DNA of 64,000 bases from Bacteroidales bacterium UBA5548 (GCA_002425935.1 DINE01000012.1:24975-88974); one strand, 5' to 3'. Counted from the first letter of the stretch, positions 1-9,786 are shown. Program-made: numbers and translations. Notes: a model not told the origin generated them from the letters alone.

Positions 1-217
1 TTGCATTTGGAGCCCACTCCCTGAAAAGGCGGTTGCCCCTGCCGTCGGTGTGTACCCCGTAGTAGAGGTGTGAATTGACAACAGAGCTTAATGCTTTGCC
101 GTAACCGGCAATATCAAGACCTCTGAGAACAACCTTCTCGTATCTCTCCCTTATAACCTTACTCCAGGGTTCAAGCCAGGGGTCATCTATCCATAATCTC
201 AACTGATTTATTTGCAT
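1..217 (-). CDS. glgB: 1,4-alpha-glucan branching enzyme, N-terminal fragment
   Basis: This is the first 72 codons of a gene that runs off the left edge of the window. The fragment has DPWLEPW near the start and a LYYGVHTDGRGNRLFREWAPNA stretch, which matches the N-terminal carbohydrate-binding module (CBM48-like) of glycogen branching enzyme as I know it. The full enzyme would make alpha-1,6 branches in glycogen. The start ATG at 217-215 shares one base with the TAA stop of xseB, so translation is probably coupled. The catalytic GH13 domain lies outside the window, so the call rests on the N-terminus alone. Confidence 0.8.
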   Translation of the reverse strand, partial: MQINQLRLWIDDPWLEPWSKVIRERYEKVVLRGLDIAGYGKALSSVVNSHLYYGVHTDGRGNRLFREWAPNA

Positions 218-411
218 TACTGTTCTATTATTTTATCCAACTCTTCACTGAAACCTCTGATCTGCTCTCTGCAGTGTTTTACCAGACTTAGCGCCTTTTT
301 AACATCGTCAGACAAATTGGTGATATCTGCATCCGGGCTCTCAATTTTGGCTACCAGAGCCTCAAGCTCTTTAAGAGCCTCTTTATAACTAAGGCTTTCT
401 ATGCTATTCAT
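217..411 (-). CDS. xseB: Exodeoxyribonuclease VII small subunit
   Basis: This 64-residue protein fits the XseB family, which forms a small helical hairpin that binds several copies to each XseA. The motif SYKEALKELEALVAKIE near the N-terminus is characteristic, and length is in the usual 60-80 range. It overlaps xseA by 8 bases upstream and shares one base with the glgB start downstream. The two subunits are therefore almost certainly made together. The enzyme degrades single-stranded DNA from both ends. Confidence 0.92.
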   Translation of the reverse strand: MNSIESLSYKEALKELEALVAKIESPDADITNLSDDVKKALSLVKHCREQIRGFSEELDKIIEQ

Positions 412-1591
412 CTCTTTTTGAATTTACTGTACAGTCAATTATTCCGTGTGCCACAACAAGGGTTATGCGGTCTCCTTCTGAAACCTGCGATGCGCTTGTT
501 ATCTTTTTCCCCTCTTTTAGGGCAATCGAGTAGCCTCTTTCGAGAATATGCAAAGGTGTTGCAAGAAGGGCTCTCTTTTCGAGAAGTTCAAGCTTGTGCT
601 CCTCTTCTCTTACGAGCCTCTTTAAAGCCTCTTTTATTCTTCTCACCTGCCTCTCGGTTGCAGTCTCTTCGCTTGCAAATCTGGCTCTTAGAGCTGAAGC
701 AACTCTCCCGGCAAGATAGTTCAGGTGCTGCTCCTCCTGAATAAACAGCTCAAGCAGAAAGTCTGCAGCAGCTGTTGGTGTCTTAACATTAGTGTGCGCA
801 ACCATATCCGCAATGTGGTAGTCGTGATCATGACCTATGCCGGTAATCACTGGCAGTGGAAACTGTGCAATATTAACCGCCAGATCATAATCATCAAAGC
901 ATATAAGATCCTGTGCCGATCCCCCTCCCCTGATAATCATAACAAGATCGTATGTATCGGTGCTCGCTGCAATTTTTTCCAGAGCCTGAATTATTCCCGC
1001 AGGGGCCGTATCACCCTGCATAGGGGCTGCAAAGAGTGCAATATTGAAACGGAATCCATAATCGTTCTCTGCAGTGTGGTTCATAAAATCACGGAACCCT
1101 GCTGCATTAACCGATGATATTACAGCTATGTTGCGTGGCAGCGGAGGTATTTCAAGTGAGGAGTTAACTTCGAACATCCCCTCCTCTTTAAGCCTCTGTA
1201 TTGTCTTTTGCCTTGCAAGCTCCTGTTCACCTATTGTAAATGAGGGGTCGATATCAGTTACAACCAGAGAGAGTCCGTAAAGGGGAGAGTATTGTACCTG
1301 AACACATACTAGAATCTGAATTCCTTTCCCGAGTGATCTTCCGGTGGTGGTCTCGAAGTATGGTCTGAGCATTCTGAATGTTGAACTCCATATGACTGAT
1401 TGAACCTTTGCAGCGAGTAAACCTCCCTCCTGTTTCCGCTCAATGAGTTCCATGTAGCAGTGGCCCCCTGTATGTATCTTTACCTCACCTGTCTCTGCCC
1501 TTACCCAGTACCTCCCGGGCAAGGAGTTTTCAATGGATTTGCCAATTTTTTCCTGCAGCTCGCTAAGTGTAATCTCCTCTCTTTTTGTCAT
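404..1591 (-). CDS. xseA: Exodeoxyribonuclease VII large subunit
   Basis: This 395-residue protein has the XseA layout. An N-terminal OB-fold for binding single-stranded DNA covers roughly residues 5-110. The catalytic domain follows, with the conserved IRGGGSAQDL segment and the VITGIGHDHD...VAHTNVKTPTAAA segment. A helical C-terminal part binds XseB. It is somewhat shorter than the E. coli protein, mainly in the coiled C-terminal region. It is the first gene of an xseA-xseB-glgB run, and the start at 1591 lies 72 bases from the divergent engB start. It acts in DNA repair in the cytoplasm. Confidence 0.93.
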   Translation of the reverse strand: MTKREEITLSELQEKIGKSIENSLPGRYWVRAETGEVKIHTGGHCYMELIERKQEGGLLAAKVQSVIWSSTFRMLRPYFETTTGRSLGKGIQILVCVQVQYSPLYGLSLVVTDIDPSFTIGEQELARQKTIQRLKEEGMFEVNSSLEIPPLPRNIAVISSVNAAGFRDFMNHTAENDYGFRFNIALFAAPMQGDTAPAGIIQALEKIAASTDTYDLVMIIRGGGSAQDLICFDDYDLAVNIAQFPLPVITGIGHDHDYHIADMVAHTNVKTPTAAADFLLELFIQEEQHLNYLAGRVASALRARFASEETATERQVRRIKEALKRLVREEEHKLELLEKRALLATPLHILERGYSIALKEGKKITSASQVSEGDRITLVVAHGIIDCTVNSKRDE

Positions 1592-1639
1592 TTTAATCCA
1601 TTTTTACCTCTTCCCCTACAAATATAAGCAATAATGTTA

Positions 1640-1647
1640 TACCTTTG
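1640..1647 (+). promoter_or_regulatory. Candidate -7 element for engB
   Basis: The sequence TACCTTTG matches the Bacteroidota -7 consensus TAnnTTTG and lies 16 bases before the chosen engB start. I see no good TTTG -33 box at the expected 19-22 bp upstream, so this is a partial match. Confidence 0.4.
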
Positions 1648-1663
1648 CACGGTCAAAACAGCC

Positions 1664-2254
1664 ATGAAGATTTCGCAAGCCATATTCTCGGGAAGCAGCA
1701 CTCAGACAGATGAGAGGCCGGTCTCCAGATTGCCGGAATTTGCTTTTATAGGCAGATCCAATGTAGGCAAATCATCTCTTATTAATATGTTATGCGGCGT
1801 GGGGAAAATTGCCCACACATCATCAAAGCCGGGCAAAACAAGGCTCATAAACCATTTTATGATTAATCAGACATGGTACATGGTTGACCTCCCCGGTTAC
1901 GGTTTTGCCAAAATCTCAAAAAAGGAGAGAGAGGGGCTGTCCAAAATGATTGACAGCTATATAAACCAATCTGCCGAACTCATGAATCTTTTCGTGCTAC
2001 TGGACTCCAGACACGATATTCAGAAAATTGACCTTGACTTTATCAATCGGCTCGGAGAGGCCGGAGTACCTTTCTCACTCATCTACACTAAGTGCGACAA
2101 GCTGGGAGTAAATGGGCTTAAAGCTCAGATAGAGAAGAATAATCAGACATTGCTGGAGTACTGGGAGGAGCTTCCGCCGGTATTTGCAACGTCATCGGAA
2201 ACCGGTCATGGCAGGGACGAGGTCCTGAACTATATCGAAAAACTCTTAAAATAA
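1664..2254 (+). CDS. engB: Ribosome biogenesis GTPase EngB/YsxC
   Basis: This is a 196-residue GTPase of the YihA/YsxC family, which helps assemble the large ribosomal subunit. The P-loop GRSNVGKS, the switch region around SSKPGKTRLINHF, the DLPGYG motif (G3), TKCDKL (G4) and a late ATSSETG segment (G5) are all visible. The reading frame opens earlier at 1634, but the ATG at 1664 gives the normal N-terminus and sits after a -7-like promoter element at 1640-1647, so I prefer it. It starts a plus-strand run followed by prs, nadE and a small membrane protein. Confidence 0.93.
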   Translation: MKISQAIFSGSSTQTDERPVSRLPEFAFIGRSNVGKSSLINMLCGVGKIAHTSSKPGKTRLINHFMINQTWYMVDLPGYGFAKISKKEREGLSKMIDSYINQSAELMNLFVLLDSRHDIQKIDLDFINRLGEAGVPFSLIYTKCDKLGVNGLKAQIEKNNQTLLEYWEELPPVFATSSETGHGRDEVLNYIEKLLK

Positions 2255-2267
2255 AATAAATCTAGCT

Positions 2268-3218
2268 ATGGATCACCAACATAAGATAAAGATTTTTTCT
2301 TGCAGAAGCTCCAGATATCTTGCAGAGAAGATCGCAGCTGAACTTAAACTGGATCTTGGGAAATCGTCTGTCACGGTATTCAGTGACGGAGAATTTCAAC
2401 CTGCATTTGAAGAGAGCGTCAGGGGTGCAACAGTATTCATTGTTCAATCGACATTTCCGCCGGTTGACAATATTTTTGAGCTGTTGCTGATGATTGATGC
2501 CGCACGCAGGGCATCTGCCTATAAGGTAATTGCTGTCATTCCGTACTTCGGTTGGGCAAGGCAAGACAGAAAGGACAGACCAAGAGTACCAATAGGTGCA
2601 AAAATGGTGGCAAATCTGCTACAGGCAGCCGGATGCGACAGGGTTATGACTGCAGACCTCCATGCAGACCAGATTCAGGGTTTCTTTGATTTTCCGGTTG
2701 ACCATATTTACGCAAGTTCAATATTTTTACCGTATCTGAGAGATCTTAAACTAGACAACCTCTCAATTGCTGCCCCTGACATGGGTGGTGCAAAGAGGGC
2801 AAATGCATACTCAAGAATTCTGGGTTGTCCGCTTATTATTTGCCACAAATCAAGAGAGAAGGCAAATGTTGTAGGTTCTATGACCGCAATCGGAGAGGTA
2901 GAGGGCAGGAATATTGTTATTATTGATGACATGATTGACACTGCCGGCACCATAAGCAAAGCGGCCGATATGTTAATGGAGAAGGGCGCTGTGAGCGTAA
3001 GGGCTCTGGCAACACATGCCGTACTTAGCGGACCGGCCTATGAGAGAATCGCCTCGTCACAACTGCAGGAGGTAATCATTTCAGATACAATTCCACTGGT
3101 TGTCAATCCAAATATCGACAGGAGTAAAATTAAGGTTCTCTCCGTTGCCGAAATTTTTGCAGATGTTATTAATAAAGTATATAACTATCAGTCAATCAGC
3201 ACAAGTTTCATATTTTAA
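2268..3218 (+). CDS. prs: Ribose-phosphate pyrophosphokinase
   Basis: This 316-residue enzyme makes PRPP from ribose 5-phosphate and ATP, feeding purine, pyrimidine, NAD and histidine synthesis. Diagnostic segments are FSDGEF near residue 40, the PYFGWARQDRK ATP-site loop, the TADLHADQIQGFF region and the PRPP-binding loop IIDDMIDTAGT. Length matches the class I family. It begins 13 bases after engB and ends 3 bases before nadE. NadE works in NAD synthesis, which also consumes PRPP. Confidence 0.95.
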   Translation: MDHQHKIKIFSCRSSRYLAEKIAAELKLDLGKSSVTVFSDGEFQPAFEESVRGATVFIVQSTFPPVDNIFELLLMIDAARRASAYKVIAVIPYFGWARQDRKDRPRVPIGAKMVANLLQAAGCDRVMTADLHADQIQGFFDFPVDHIYASSIFLPYLRDLKLDNLSIAAPDMGGAKRANAYSRILGCPLIICHKSREKANVVGSMTAIGEVEGRNIVIIDDMIDTAGTISKAADMLMEKGAVSVRALATHAVLSGPAYERIASSQLQEVIISDTIPLVVNPNIDRSKIKVLSVAEIFADVINKVYNYQSISTSFIF

Positions 3219-3221
3219 GCA

Positions 3222-4058
3222 ATGAAAGAGATTGAATCAGATAAGGTATTTGCAAGACTCGTTAAGGGTGTTTCAGATTTCTTCCGTGAAAACGGAAAAG
3301 AGAGAGCCGTAGTGGGGTTATCGGGTGGAATTGATTCCGCGGTAGTACTCTGCATTGCAGCCGAAGCTCTTGGAAAAGAGAATGTACATGCTGTTCTGAT
3401 GCCGTCTCCTTTTTCTACACTCCACTCAGTTACAGATGCAGTGGAGCTGGCCTCAAATCTTGGTGTTTCGTACAATATAGTTCCAATAGAGGCTATTTAT
3501 AACAGATATGTTAAGGAGCTTGAAGAGTTCTTTTGTGATGAGATAAGGGAGATTACAATTGAGAATCTGCAGGCCAGAATCAGGGCAGATATTCTTATGG
3601 CTTACTCCAATCAGACAGGAGCGCTTCTTCTGAACACCTCCAATAAGAGTGAGCTTGCAACTGGTTACGGAACATTGTATGGTGACCTAAGCGGAGCCCT
3701 TATGGTAATTGCCGATCTGTATAAACTTGAAGTTTATTCTGTTGCAAGGTATATAAATCATGTAAAGAGCGTAATTCCTCAAAATACAATTGACAAGGAG
3801 CCCTCTGCAGAGCTGAGGATCGACCAGAAGGACAGCGATACTCTTCCTGAATATCACATTCTGGACCCGATTTTGCATATGCTTACCGAGGAGGGTAAAA
3901 GCCCGGAAGAGGTTATCTCTTCAGGAACTGAAAGAATACTGGTTGACAGAATCTTAAAGCTGAAACAGAGCTCTGCTTTTAAGGTATATCAGCTGCCCCA
4001 GATGCTTCAGATTGGTGACTCACCGCTACAGCCTCCTTTTAAATGTATAAAGTGTTAA
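3222..4058 (+). CDS. nadE: NH3-dependent NAD synthetase
   Basis: This 278-residue protein is a short, ammonia-dependent NAD synthetase without an N-terminal glutaminase domain. The ATP pyrophosphatase loop SGGIDSA is present near residue 35, and the later NTSNKSELATGYGTLYGD segment is a strong family signature. It converts deamido-NAD to NAD using ATP and ammonia. It follows prs by 3 bases and precedes a small membrane protein by 4 bases, so it lies within an operon. The C-terminus ends in KCIKC, an odd cysteine-bearing tail that I cannot interpret. Confidence 0.93.
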   Translation: MKEIESDKVFARLVKGVSDFFRENGKERAVVGLSGGIDSAVVLCIAAEALGKENVHAVLMPSPFSTLHSVTDAVELASNLGVSYNIVPIEAIYNRYVKELEEFFCDEIREITIENLQARIRADILMAYSNQTGALLLNTSNKSELATGYGTLYGDLSGALMVIADLYKLEVYSVARYINHVKSVIPQNTIDKEPSAELRIDQKDSDTLPEYHILDPILHMLTEEGKSPEEVISSGTERILVDRILKLKQSSAFKVYQLPQMLQIGDSPLQPPFKCIKC

Positions 4059-4062
4059 AAAG

Positions 4063-4284
4063 ATGTCACTGTTTTTACTTACAATAGTTTTAGTCGCACT
4101 CTGCGTAGTGCTTTTATCTTTCAATATTATTTTCCGTAAGAACGGAAAGTTTCCGGATACCGAGATAGGTCACAATAAAGAGATGAGAAAGCTTGGCCTT
4201 AGGTGTGCCAAAACAGACGAGAGAATCCTCTGGAAAAAGGGGAGCTCCTGCTCTTCCTGCGCATGCGGTCACTCTGAGGAGTAA
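4063..4284 (+). CDS. Small single-pass membrane protein with C-terminal CxxCxC
   Basis: The gene encodes a 73-residue protein with one hydrophobic segment at about residues 3-23 and a basic, polar remainder. The tail contains Cys48 and then a CSSCAC cluster, which could bind a metal or form disulfides. From memory, short proteins of this type occur beside nadE or der in other Bacteroidales, but I know of no function. It begins 4 bases after nadE, so it is co-transcribed. If the hydrophobic segment is a simple N-out anchor, the cysteines face the cytoplasm. Confidence 0.7.
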   Translation: MSLFLLTIVLVALCVVLLSFNIIFRKNGKFPDTEIGHNKEMRKLGLRCAKTDERILWKKGSSCSSCACGHSEE

Positions 4285-4307
4285 TTCGCAGGTTTGCAAT
4301 TATTGAT

Positions 4308-4315
4308 TACCTTTG
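4308..4315 (+). promoter_or_regulatory. Candidate -7 element for der
   Basis: TACCTTTG lies only 8 bases before the der start codon, so the message may have almost no leader. A TTTG at 4293-4296 is too close (11 bp) to act as a normal -33 box. Confidence 0.4.
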
Positions 4316-4323
4316 CACCCGTT

Positions 4324-5634
4324 ATGAGTATTTTAGCTATAGTCGGACGCCCTAATGTGGGCAAATCCACTCTTTTTAACCGCCTCGTAGGTATGAGGCA
4401 GGCCATTGTTGATGAGGTGGCGGGTGTAACCCGTGACCGCCATTACGGCAGATGTGAGTGGAACGGAAGAGAGTTTTCTGTTATTGATACAGGCGGTTAT
4501 GCCGTTAACTCCGAGGATATATTTGAAGAGGAGATCCGTAAACAGGTGCTTCTTGCAATTGAAGAGGCAGATGCAATTCTGTTTATGTGTGAGGTGCATA
4601 CAGGGATAACCGACTATGATAATGTGATTGCAGATATTCTGCGCAGATCAAAAAAACCTGTACTCGTGGTGGCAAATAAGGTTGACACCGGCGACAGAAT
4701 GTTTGATGCATATGTTTTTAACTCTTTCGGATTGGGTGAACCGTGGGCAATATCATCGGCAAGCGGAAGCGGAACCGGAGATCTGCTTGATAAGGTTCTT
4801 GAGATACTTCCACCGGAGAGTGAAGTTAAAGAGGAGGAAGTCAAAATACCTCATATTGCAATTATCGGTAAGCCAAATGTTGGTAAATCTTCTCTTACAA
4901 ATGCCCTTCTGGGTGAGGAGAGAAATATAGTTACTCCTGTAGCAGGCACCACAAGAGACTCAATATCTACCTATTACAATAAATTCGGGCACGAATTTAT
5001 GCTTGTTGATACTGCCGGCCTCAGAAAGAAGACCCGTGTGAAGGAAGATCTTGAGTTCTACTCGGTTATGAGGTCAATCAGAGCAATTGAGTACTCCGAT
5101 GTGTGTATTTTGATGGTTGATGCTCAAATGGGTGTAGAGCAACAGGATATGGCAATTTTCAATCTGATTATTAAAAACAGAAAGGGTTGCGTAATTGTGG
5201 TTAACAAATGGGACCTTATACCTGACAAGGGCCCTAACACAATGAAGGAGTTCACCAAGAACATAACGAACAAGATTGCACCTTTTAATGATATTCCGAT
5301 AGTGTTTACCTCTGTTATAAACAAACAGAGAATTCTTGATGTGCTCAATAGTGCTGCAAAGGTTTACGAAAACAAGAGTAAAAGAATCCCTACATCAAAG
5401 CTGAATGAAGAGATGTTGCCTGAAATAGTCAATTATCCTCCACCTGCAGTCAAAGGCAAATACATAAAAATTAAGTATGTAACGCAACTTCCTACGCCAT
5501 CACCATCTTTCGCTTTCTTCTGTAACCTGCCTCAGTATGTAAGGGAGGATTACAAAAGATACCTTGAAAACAGGCTGAGGGAGAAGTTCGATTTTTCGGG
5601 TGTGCCAATCCAGATTTTCCTGAGACAAAAATAA
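4324..5634 (+). CDS. der: Ribosome biogenesis GTPase Der (EngA)
   Basis: This 436-residue protein has two GTPase domains in tandem followed by a KH-like domain, the hallmark of Der. The first P-loop is GRPNVGKS at about residues 8-15, and the second is GKPNVGKSS near residue 180. Each domain has its own TRD switch and NKxD motif (NKVD, then NKWD). It acts in maturation of the 50S subunit. The ATG at 4324 gives the usual [14 protein letters not shown] start, and the frame upstream to 4294 is rejected. It ends 6 bases from the convergent kinase gene, with no clear terminator between them. Confidence 0.95.
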   Translation: MSILAIVGRPNVGKSTLFNRLVGMRQAIVDEVAGVTRDRHYGRCEWNGREFSVIDTGGYAVNSEDIFEEEIRKQVLLAIEEADAILFMCEVHTGITDYDNVIADILRRSKKPVLVVANKVDTGDRMFDAYVFNSFGLGEPWAISSASGSGTGDLLDKVLEILPPESEVKEEEVKIPHIAIIGKPNVGKSSLTNALLGEERNIVTPVAGTTRDSISTYYNKFGHEFMLVDTAGLRKKTRVKEDLEFYSVMRSIRAIEYSDVCILMVDAQMGVEQQDMAIFNLIIKNRKGCVIVVNKWDLIPDKGPNTMKEFTKNITNKIAPFNDIPIVFTSVINKQRILDVLNSAAKVYENKSKRIPTSKLNEEMLPEIVNYPPPAVKGKYIKIKYVTQLPTPSPSFAFFCNLPQYVREDYKRYLENRLREKFDFSGVPIQIFLRQK

Positions 5635-5640
5635 AGAGCT

Positions 5641-8600
5641 TTAAGCCGGTATATATACTGAGAAGCATGCACCTCCGAGTCTTTCGGAGGTGTTGTATTT
5701 TACAGCCCCCTGACTCTGCTCCATAATGCTCCTGCAGATGGCAAGTCCAAGGCCGGTTCCCCCGCTCTTAGTTGTAAAATTTGGCTTGAACAGCCTGTGA
5801 GTTAAAGAGTCAGGCACACCAGCACCATCATCATGAACTGCTATCTCATAAAAGTGCTCTGCTCGTGCAAGAGTTACCAGAATATTGCCACTCTCCTGTG
5901 ATTCGACTGCCTGATATGCGTTGGATAGCAGATTTACAAGAACTCTGGTAATTTGCGTTTTTCTTGCTGTCACAAATGCATCCTGAACTCCGGATTCAAA
6001 TGTAAGGGTAATATTATCCCTTGTGTTAAAGAGGATTATCTGCTCTTTAACCACTGTATTAAGATCAAACCTTGTGGAGTCTTCGGAGTAGAACCTTGAG
6101 AAACTTGAGAACTCACCTGCTGCATCTGATAGAATATCAATCTGCTCGATAAGCGAGTTTGCAAGTGCGTCAAACCTCTTTGGCCAATCCTTGACCCCCT
6201 GCTCTTTTAGTCTCATAAGGTGTTGAATACTCAGCCTCATTGGGGTTAGCGGATTCTTTATCTCATGTGCTATCTGCCTGGCCATTTCGCGCCAAGCCTG
6301 CTCTCTCTCTCCCTGGGCAAGTCTGGTGGTGCTTTCGTTCAGGTCATCAACCATTTTATTATAAGCTGCAACCAATATTCCAAGTTCGTCCCTGTTTGTG
6401 TAGTTGATATGCTCCGGTTGCTGAGAGAGGTCTAGCAACTGCATCTTTTTACTAATCTCTGCCAGAGGCTTGGAGATTGAGTTGGATAGCGCTATACCGC
6501 CAAATACGGCTCCAATCAGAAGGAGCAGATATATATTAATTATTGCCGCGATTATCGATGAAGCATCTTTCCTGAAATCACTCTGTCGGGAGAAGTAAGG
6601 GATGTTGGCAATAGCAACCAGTTTTCCATCCACATTAAAGAGCGGCGCATAAAGCGAATAGTATGTGAGATCACCAACCCTCTCTCTGTTAACAAACTGT
6701 TTCTTATTGTTATAGACAATCTCTCTGAAGGCAACCGGATTCATCCGTGTCCCGAGAAGATAACGGTCAAAGACTTCGCTGCGTGTAGTCCTCAGCAGCA
6801 ATCCATCTGAACCATATACGTTTATATCAATTTGGGCTGTATTTGACAAACGGTTCATCGCCTCAAGAAGCCTGAGGTTATTAAATTGCTGATCGTTATA
6901 TCTTTGTGCGAATTTACTGTAAATAGAGAGTGAGGACTGAACACTGCTCATCTTCTCCTCCATCTGCTCTCTGTTGGACTCGTTAAAATATCTGATAGAG
7001 AACCAGATACTTCCTGCCCCCATTGCAACCAGGGCAAAGACTAAAGATGAGATAATCAGCACTGTGATTTTCCATCTGAACGAACTTTTGGGAAGTGTAT
7101 AAACAAAACCTTTGTGGCGAATTCTTATTAACCCCAGTATCATAAGGGAATAGAACAGCATCAGGTAAGAGAAAGAGACTGTGTACTGAAAAGTGTTCCT
7201 CTCCTGTCTGGAAATAATGATAATGTTCTCTTCCGAAATCTTATTAATAAAGTGAAGATATCCGTTACTCCTCTCTGTTTTGAATCCTGTATCGAGCTCC
7301 TTATCGTATGAGAGTGAATAGTTATACCTTCCTCCATATGATATAAGCCTGTTATTAAGATATTTGGCATATGAATAACCTGAAGGAATATTGTATGAGT
7401 CAATTTTTTTATGATCCAGAAGAAGATCAGGATAGCCAATTGACTCTCTTAGAAATTTACTGTCCAACTCAATATAAAGCAAGATCTCCTGACCAAATGC
7501 ATACACCGGAAAAACGCCAAGATAACTTATCCTTCCGTTGTAGTTGTTCATAAAGAAAAATGAGGAGTTTTCACCAAGTCTCATTCCGTATCGCTTAATC
7601 TCTGTCTCGTAGAAACTGTTGCAGTGTACCGGAGAGGCGTCTTGATTAGAGATTTCAGTTATGAGCATTGAGTTTGGCCTGCACGTGGTAATCCGCATAT
7701 CGTATTTCTGGAGAATGCTCCAGAAGTAGGCCTCAGTAAGACGGTTGCTTATCATCTCTGAGTTTTGGTCCACAGTAACCCAAAGCCTGATTATCGGGTC
7801 ATTTTCGATAAACTTTTCAATACTTCTGAGCTGTAGCTCCATTGTAAGATCTCTCTCGACAGACATTTTTGTTGTCCAAACCCTGTTCCTGTTGTACTCT
7901 TTGATAAATCCGTAGTAGCTGACTGTAGCAAGAGTAAAGAGAGATACAAATGTTATGAAGATGGCAATAGGAGTCCTCTCCATAAAGGAGATTCTTTTTC
8001 CTGAAACAAGAAGCGGTCTGAGTAGTTGTAATGAGAAGAGGAGGGCCAGAAACAGTAACCCGTATGAGAGATAAACAAGCAGAGTGTATTCCGAAATCTC
8101 GTCTATCTTATACAACTCCATTACAATATTGGAGTTAAGGATAAGGGATTTAAGGCTAAGGTATATATAGGGCAGCAAAGCCATTGGAATTATCAGAAAA
8201 ACGACTGTCAGTACTCTCTTTCTGAGCGGTGATGACTTAAGAATTATAAGTGCCAGGCTCTTTCTTATCATAAACAGAGCCATAATTAACAGGAAAATCA
8301 ATATGTTGTTTATGAGCAGATCGCCCAGAGAACTAAAAATTCCAAAGTCGGCGTACAGATTTGGGGAGAATATCTCAAGTTCACCTTGCAGCTCTCTTGC
8401 CTGATATACTGCCACAAACCGCAGTACTGCAAGTCCCGCAAAGAGTGAGAAGAACTCTTTCACTCCCCTCCTCTTCTGAAGATTTGAGAATAGTGCCAGT
8501 ATAACAGTAAGTATAGCAAACCATCTTAATGCAACTCCGGCGCTGGCTCCCTTCCCAGGCAAAGTCTTAAGAACAGAGAAGAGAACTCCTCCGTCCTTGC

Positions 8601-9204
8601 CGTGGACAATGTACGATTCATCAAAGGTTACAGGGACAATCGAGAGCTGCCTTCTTAGATAAAAGTTGGGATTTATGCTGTTACTCAGAGCGCTGTTTTC
8701 TGTCGGGTATTCTGTCTGGACAAGAAGTGCAGAGACAACAGTCTGATTATCTTTTACTATTACATTAACAATATACCAGGCCGAGCCCAGATTTACATAC
8801 TGCTCAACGAGCTTAAGGTATGCCAGGGGTGTATTTGTCACAACCCTGCTGTTGAGGTGATTTATTCTGTAACCGTAAGGAAAATAGAAGATATCGTCAT
8901 TGGAAATTGGGAGCTGATTTGCCCAAGACTGTAAGGTATCATCAAAATAGCGGTAGATAACCATATCTTCCGGCAGATCTTCAAAGCTGATAAACTCATT
9001 CTCCGGGAGAGCGAGCGTCTTTACTGCAAACTGCTCAAGAATCTGCTGTCTTTTATGTATGACCGATTCAAGCCGGGCAACCTCCCTGTCCATGGAGCCC
9101 GGTGTAGAGAACTCAAGAAACGATGCAATGGTGAAAAAGAGCGCACACAGCCACAGTATTGTGGTTCTCCTGCTCATTGCCTCTTTGAAGTTCACCTTTA
9201 ACAT
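5641..9204 (-). CDS. NtrY-like multipass sensor histidine kinase
   Basis: This is an unusually large (1187 residues) membrane histidine kinase. One membrane segment lies near residues 14-30. An extracytoplasmic region follows to about 220, then a block of about six membrane segments to about 430. A second extracytoplasmic region and two further segments follow, then a Cache-like sensing region. Next come a HAMP domain (near 900-945), the H-box AHEIKNPLTPM with phospho-acceptor His980, the N-box NLLSNAYQA, and DDGAG and GTGLGL ATP-lid motifs. The H-box type resembles NtrY. It starts directly after rlmH with no gap. The likely partner is the sigma-54 activator at 10199-11362. The signal it senses is unknown. 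Confidence 0.85.
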   Translation of the reverse strand: MLKVNFKEAMSRRTTILWLCALFFTIASFLEFSTPGSMDREVARLESVIHKRQQILEQFAVKTLALPENEFISFEDLPEDMVIYRYFDDTLQSWANQLPISNDDIFYFPYGYRINHLNSRVVTNTPLAYLKLVEQYVNLGSAWYIVNVIVKDNQTVVSALLVQTEYPTENSALSNSINPNFYLRRQLSIVPVTFDESYIVHGKDGGVLFSVLKTLPGKGASAGVALRWFAILTVILALFSNLQKRRGVKEFFSLFAGLAVLRFVAVYQARELQGELEIFSPNLYADFGIFSSLGDLLINNILIFLLIMALFMIRKSLALIILKSSPLRKRVLTVVFLIIPMALLPYIYLSLKSLILNSNIVMELYKIDEISEYTLLVYLSYGLLFLALLFSLQLLRPLLVSGKRISFMERTPIAIFITFVSLFTLATVSYYGFIKEYNRNRVWTTKMSVERDLTMELQLRSIEKFIENDPIIRLWVTVDQNSEMISNRLTEAYFWSILQKYDMRITTCRPNSMLITEISNQDASPVHCNSFYETEIKRYGMRLGENSSFFFMNNYNGRISYLGVFPVYAFGQEILLYIELDSKFLRESIGYPDLLLDHKKIDSYNIPSGYSYAKYLNNRLISYGGRYNYSLSYDKELDTGFKTERSNGYLHFINKISEENIIIISRQERNTFQYTVSFSYLMLFYSLMILGLIRIRHKGFVYTLPKSSFRWKITVLIISSLVFALVAMGAGSIWFSIRYFNESNREQMEEKMSSVQSSLSIYSKFAQRYNDQQFNNLRLLEAMNRLSNTAQIDINVYGSDGLLLRTTRSEVFDRYLLGTRMNPVAFREIVYNNKKQFVNRERVGDLTYYSLYAPLFNVDGKLVAIANIPYFSRQSDFRKDASSIIAAIINIYLLLLIGAVFGGIALSNSISKPLAEISKKMQLLDLSQQPEHINYTNRDELGILVAAYNKMVDDLNESTTRLAQGEREQAWREMARQIAHEIKNPLTPMRLSIQHLMRLKEQGVKDWPKRFDALANSLIEQIDILSDAAGEFSSFSRFYSEDSTRFDLNTVVKEQIILFNTRDNITLTFESGVQDAFVTARKTQITRVLVNLLSNAYQAVESQESGNILVTLARAEHFYEIAVHDDGAGVPDSLTHRLFKPNFTTKSGGTGLGLAICRSIMEQSQGAVKYNTSERLGGACFSVYIPA

Positions 9205-9678
9205 CTATTTGTGGTGGTATGGTTCTCCTTTAATAATTGTATATGCCCTGTAAAGCTGCTCCAAAAATATTACTCTTACCATCTGGTGAGAAAAGGTCAT
9301 TGGGGAGAGCGATATCAGTTCATCTGACCTTTTGTAAACCTTTTCGGAAAAGCCGTACGATCCACCAACAGCAAAAATCGTACATTTTATACCTCTTATG
9401 GTTAGTTTCTCAATCTTTGAGGCAAACTCCTCAGATGACAAGCGAGCCCCCCTCTCATCCAAAAGCACCAGATAGTCGCTCTCTTTAACATTTTTTAGAA
9501 TAAGCTCACCCTCTCGCTCCTTGATTTGATCAGGTGTCAACCCTGCTGTTTTTTTAAGCTCCGGAATCTCTTTGACCAACAGAGATGTATAATGTTTCAG
9601 CCGGGACAGATAGAGATCCGATCCATCCTTAATCCACGAATAATCTGTCTTTCCGGTAAGCAGTAACTCTGTCTTCAT
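9205..9678 (-). CDS. rlmH: 23S rRNA pseudouridine1915 N3-methyltransferase
   Basis: This 157-residue SPOUT-class methyltransferase modifies the pseudouridine in helix 69 of 23S rRNA. The SAM-binding knot motif FAVGGSYGF, the SLSPMTFSHQMVR segment and the conserved C-terminal GEPYHHK tail are all visible. Length matches the family. The next gene, the large histidine kinase, begins immediately after the stop codon. A -7-like element at 9684-9691 lies only 5 bases before the ATG. Confidence 0.95.
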   Translation of the reverse strand: MKTELLLTGKTDYSWIKDGSDLYLSRLKHYTSLLVKEIPELKKTAGLTPDQIKEREGELILKNVKESDYLVLLDERGARLSSEEFASKIEKLTIRGIKCTIFAVGGSYGFSEKVYKRSDELISLSPMTFSHQMVRVIFLEQLYRAYTIIKGEPYHHK

Positions 9679-9683
9679 CTTTA

Positions 9684-9691
9684 CAAAATTA
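9684..9691 (-). promoter_or_regulatory. Candidate -7 element for rlmH
   Basis: On the minus strand this reads TAATTTTG, a TAnnTTTG match, ending 5 bases before the rlmH ATG. No TTTG box is found at the right distance. It suggests a very short or absent leader. Confidence 0.35.
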
Positions 9692-9786
9692 CTATTTATT
9701 TGACATTTATCGTGGAATTGTATTAATTTTATGGTTTAGTCTTATGGCTTGATTTTTGCTTTTTCTTCCGTAGTGAGGAATAATTT

